A stretch of 64,000 bases of DNA, taken from contig NC_086251.1 in the NCBI RefSeq assembly GCF_021018805.1, positions 42,726,767-42,790,766 on the forward strand. The letters are read 5' to 3'. The DNA is from Prinia subflava (taxonomy: Eukaryota > Chordata > Aves > Passeriformes > Cisticolidae). The position numbers and the translations under genes were made by a program. Positions 60,981 through 64,000 of this stretch are shown piece by piece (the first letter of the stretch is position 1; every line of letters begins with the position of its first letter). The notes under the pieces are model-generated. The model did no database searches. It was not told where the DNA came from and saw only the letters and a list, made by a program, of their open reading frames with translations.

Positions 60981-63939
60981 AGGGAAGCGTGAAACCTGAC
61001 TAACCAATGCCACTCTGTGTCCGCTCCATGTACTTAATAAACATCCCTTCACTGCTAAATCTTAAATCTCTGGACTGTCTTTGCCTTGAAATTGTCCAGC
61101 TGTGAGTCACTTTGTGTCTATTTCAGGGAGAGGGAGGTGTTCATGAGAGTGGAAGGGCTGTGCTTAGCAAGTTTCAGAATCTTACTGAAGTTACTGAGTG
61201 TCACCCACATATTAAAGAAAACAGAAGGAGGGGACAAGTGTTTCTGAAATAGACCCTAATTTTGTATGGTTCTAGTGACTCTTAGCTGAGGATCTCAGAT
61301 CCCATAATATACCTGGTGAGAATTGTGAGAACTGATTCAAGGTCATATAGAAATCCATACTGGGACTGTGAGCTAGTTACAACTTTTTTTCTGACCATGA
61401 AGTAATGTCTGTCTAGTCATTAGAAGAATTTTCTTTTTTCTTAGCATGATTGCATCTCCCATGTTCTTTATTCAGCTTTATCCCTATAGTAATAACTACT
61501 TTTTGAGCTTTGACTGCACTAGTCCTAATTGACCTGACAATTCCTGCATAATAGCACACATACAGAAGGTTTGAGTGAACACTGTTTAAAAATATTAGCA
61601 GCTGGTGCAGTCTAATCCATGTAGTACATCATAATACACTGAGCAGGAGATAAAAAGCCCTAGGACACTTCTATTCAATGAAGTAATTAATATTCTTGTT
61701 TGAATATCAGCATACTATTTAAGGAAAAAAATGAAAAAGAAGAATAAAACCCTGAAGCTCAATTATTGACACATGGACTGGTGTGCTGCAACTGCTTTAT
61801 TACAGAATCCAAGGCAGTGTGTCTTATGATGCTGGCTTTTAAGGTTTTAGCACATTACAGTACTGCATCAATGTTTAAAAATAACCTAAAACCCTCTACT
61901 TCATCAGCTTTGAATCCGTAACTGCAGTGAGTCTCTCATTTCTCGCTTCTTACTGTTTTCTTTACATCTTTGTGCACAATGTTTCCCTTAGCAGAAGGCT
62001 ATGAAAGGATTGGCGTAGGCAAACTGAACACCTTTAATGATGGAAGTGACAAAATAGTGATGGTGTCTCACGGCGAAGAAATTTAACAGGCTGTTCACTC
62101 CTAGAGTGTTGCAGCCAAGGCCTTCCTGCCTACTCCCCTTCTGGAAGGAGAGGCTTTGCAGGTAGAGGATCATTCCTGGAGATTTACAAGGAATCAGAGG
62201 GAAGATGAGGGCTGCTTATTCTTTTCTTCCTTGGGCTACCATGCCACTCTCACTCCCCCTTCACAGCTAGATGGGGGAAAATGCTGCAACAAAGCAGTTT
62301 TAGGTTGAGATAAGGGCAGGGTGAGATCACTCAGCAACTGTTTTGATGGCCAAACCAGACTCAACTCTTGTGAAGCTACTGGCATCTTCTCACAGACGCC
62401 ACACCTGCAGCCAAAACCTTTAAAAGGCAAATACAGTATAATTTCGTACTTGAGATGTGTTCCTCTTGCCAGCTGCAGAAACAGAAGTGTATTCCCTAAT
62501 GAAGTTTGAAGTGCTGATGATCACTGTTTGAACAATTTCAGCTTGTGACTACTGGGAATTATGACACATAGGTCTTTGTAACCATGTGGATTTTTCTACC
62601 TGTGCTTTCTGCCAGTAAAGGAAAAGGAAGCTTTCTGTCCCTGTCACCTTCTGTAATGGTATATTTTTCTTAAGTGAAAGCTGAGCTGTAGTTTAAAAAT
62701 ACTGTGTGCACCCAGCCTGAAATACCAGGGAGTGTGATCACTAGAGCTGATCTTGTGCACTGAGAAGAGGCCACTTGGTTACGTTACCTTTCTGTGAGAT
62801 GAAACAATTTGTGTAGAGAATGGCACAGATGCTGCTCTGGCATCTGTGTGGGGAATACCATCCTCTCAAACACACCACTTGAGGGTGGAAATGAAAAGAA
62901 ACGCTGTGTTAGCAAGGTTCAAGTGGGCTGAGCAACAGCTGAAGAGGACTGTGGGAAAGCACATGTCACCAGCTGAACTCATATACTTTAATGCTAGTTG
63001 AAACTCAAGGTGTCTGGTGGGTCAATGCCTCTCTAATGTGTTTTTAAAATGACATAGTCATTAAAGAGGAGAGCAATCCAAATGAAACCATCTTCCATTC
63101 AGCTCTTCAATACTTGAGAGGTACATAGGACAATAAGTGGGAAGTATATAAGCAAGTCTATACAGAATAGTAATCTCAATATTTTTTATATTTTTAAATT
63201 TATTCATGATAAAAAGGTGGGGGAGAGATGAGATGCAGGGCTTTTAAATCCTTTTCTGATTGCTTGTGATCTGAGAGCAGTTGGTCACTAAAGTTAGCAC
63301 ACGGTAGGTTACATTTTTGTGATGGTTTTTGTGTGTTTGAAAATAATAGAGTAATGAATGTTTAATGAATTAGTATTTGATACTGTCTGCATTAGTGTTG
63401 GCCAATGCTGAGGTCTTGGCAGTGATGTCAAGTTAAACATTTCCACTGCTATTGCTATTGCCTGGATGGTGTTGACTCTGCTGTGCAAGTGTGTGAGAGG
63501 AACCAGTTCAATGATCCAGAAAAATAATTCAAGAAAACAGTTTTTGGTTTGGTTCACTCCAAGCACCTGTGTCAGCACAATGGGGAAAAGAACAGGGGGC
63601 AGAAATGTAAACCCCCACTTCATCTCACAAAGAGCATGGAAAGCAGATATGTTGCTGATATGTTGTACTCAGCATTAATGCAAAATGTACTGTTGTGACT
63701 TTAATATTAATTTCAGCTCCCACTGTTCCCAGCCTCTGTAGCAAACAGTCTTATTGTTGTGCTTCGTTGAATTTGTCATTGGAATATTTTGCAAGGTTAC
63801 TGTGTGTATGAAATCGTTTACTATCTAGGTATTGATTAATCTACAAGCAGGTTGATAAGGGATGGATGAACCAAGCAGCTGGAATAACGGAATTCTAATT
63901 TTCTTAATCTTTTTCTTCAAGTCTGACTTTCTGAACAGG

Positions 63940-64000
63940 TGGTTTTGTGTTTTTTTGTTTGTTTGTTTGGGTTTTGGTGGTTTTTTTATTGTTGTTGGTT
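63940..64000. repeat. G/T-rich low-complexity tract (TTTG)n-like
   Basis: The last 60 bp of the window are almost only T and G, including three TTTG units, GGGTTTTGG and T runs. The tract runs off the end of the window, so its full length is unknown. Confidence 0.8.

Larger units (their letters stand above)
58177..64000. other. Unique non-coding DNA
   Basis: No gene or clear mobile element was recognised. A stretch near 60820-60975 has AT-core words typical of conserved non-coding DNA, and 60990-61090 has a CCAAT box followed by AATAAA in a manner that recalls an LTR. The window ends in a G/T-rich low-complexity tract from 63940. All open frames are short and mutually overlapping. Confidence 0.55.

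Noticed and set aside
1..64000. Prokaryote-type features: operons, CRISPR arrays, insertion sequences, terminators
   Set aside because: No regularly spaced direct repeats, no gene-dense coding strand and no prokaryotic gene families are present. The avian CR1 copies place the window in a vertebrate genome.

Overview
The window looks like nuclear DNA from a bird. The main evidence is a set of CR1 LINE retrotransposon copies with avian hallmarks: a decayed reverse transcriptase with an FVDDTKLG catalytic motif, and 3' ends of the form 'ggtcttttccaacct...attctatgatt'. Five CR1 pieces of clearly different age are visible, plus one probable solo LTR. I recognise no LTR or CR1 copy that could still be active. 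Recognisable repeats cover only about 3.5 kb (5-6 %), a low density that fits a bird. The younger CR1 copies suggest a neoavian, perhaps passerine, host, but the species cannot be fixed from this sequence.

No host protein-coding gene can be supported. The only open frames with recognisable family features belong to CR1. The rest are short, overlap on both strands, carry no family motif and are often low-complexity. The window is either intergenic or lies inside a large intron. One 44-nt segment at 2111-2154 has a good acceptor, a good donor and a protein-like frame, and is reported as a weak exon candidate.

Layout: 1-15.8 kb is unique, fairly AT-rich DNA with small GA and GT microsatellites. 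A CR1 3' tail lies at 15.84-16.09 kb. From 16.1 to 24.4 kb the DNA is unique, with a TA/TG microsatellite at 22.33 kb. Two same-strand CR1 pieces follow: an ancient one at 24.4-25.1 kb and a younger, internally deleted one at 25.39-25.70 kb. From 25.7 to 41.3 kb the DNA is unique, with a homeodomain-site-rich stretch near 26.5-27.1 kb and a perfect 11-bp-stem hairpin at 34.29 kb. An inverted, old CR1 piece lies at 41.35-41.69 kb. A weak MIR-like SINE remnant at 45.73-45.81 kb directly abuts a minus-strand solo LTR at 45.82-46.20 kb. A 47-nt T homopolymer lies at 55.35 kb. The largest element, a 5'-truncated CR1 of about 1.55 kb at 56.63-58.18 kb, carries a threefold 44-bp internal tandem repeat. 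The remainder to 64 kb is unique DNA.

I did not find an undescribed gene system. The most notable items are the CR1 with the internal 44-bp triplication, the solo LTR with matched inverted ends, the long homopolymer, the 34.29 kb hairpin, and several stretches that look like conserved regulatory DNA but can only be tested by alignment.
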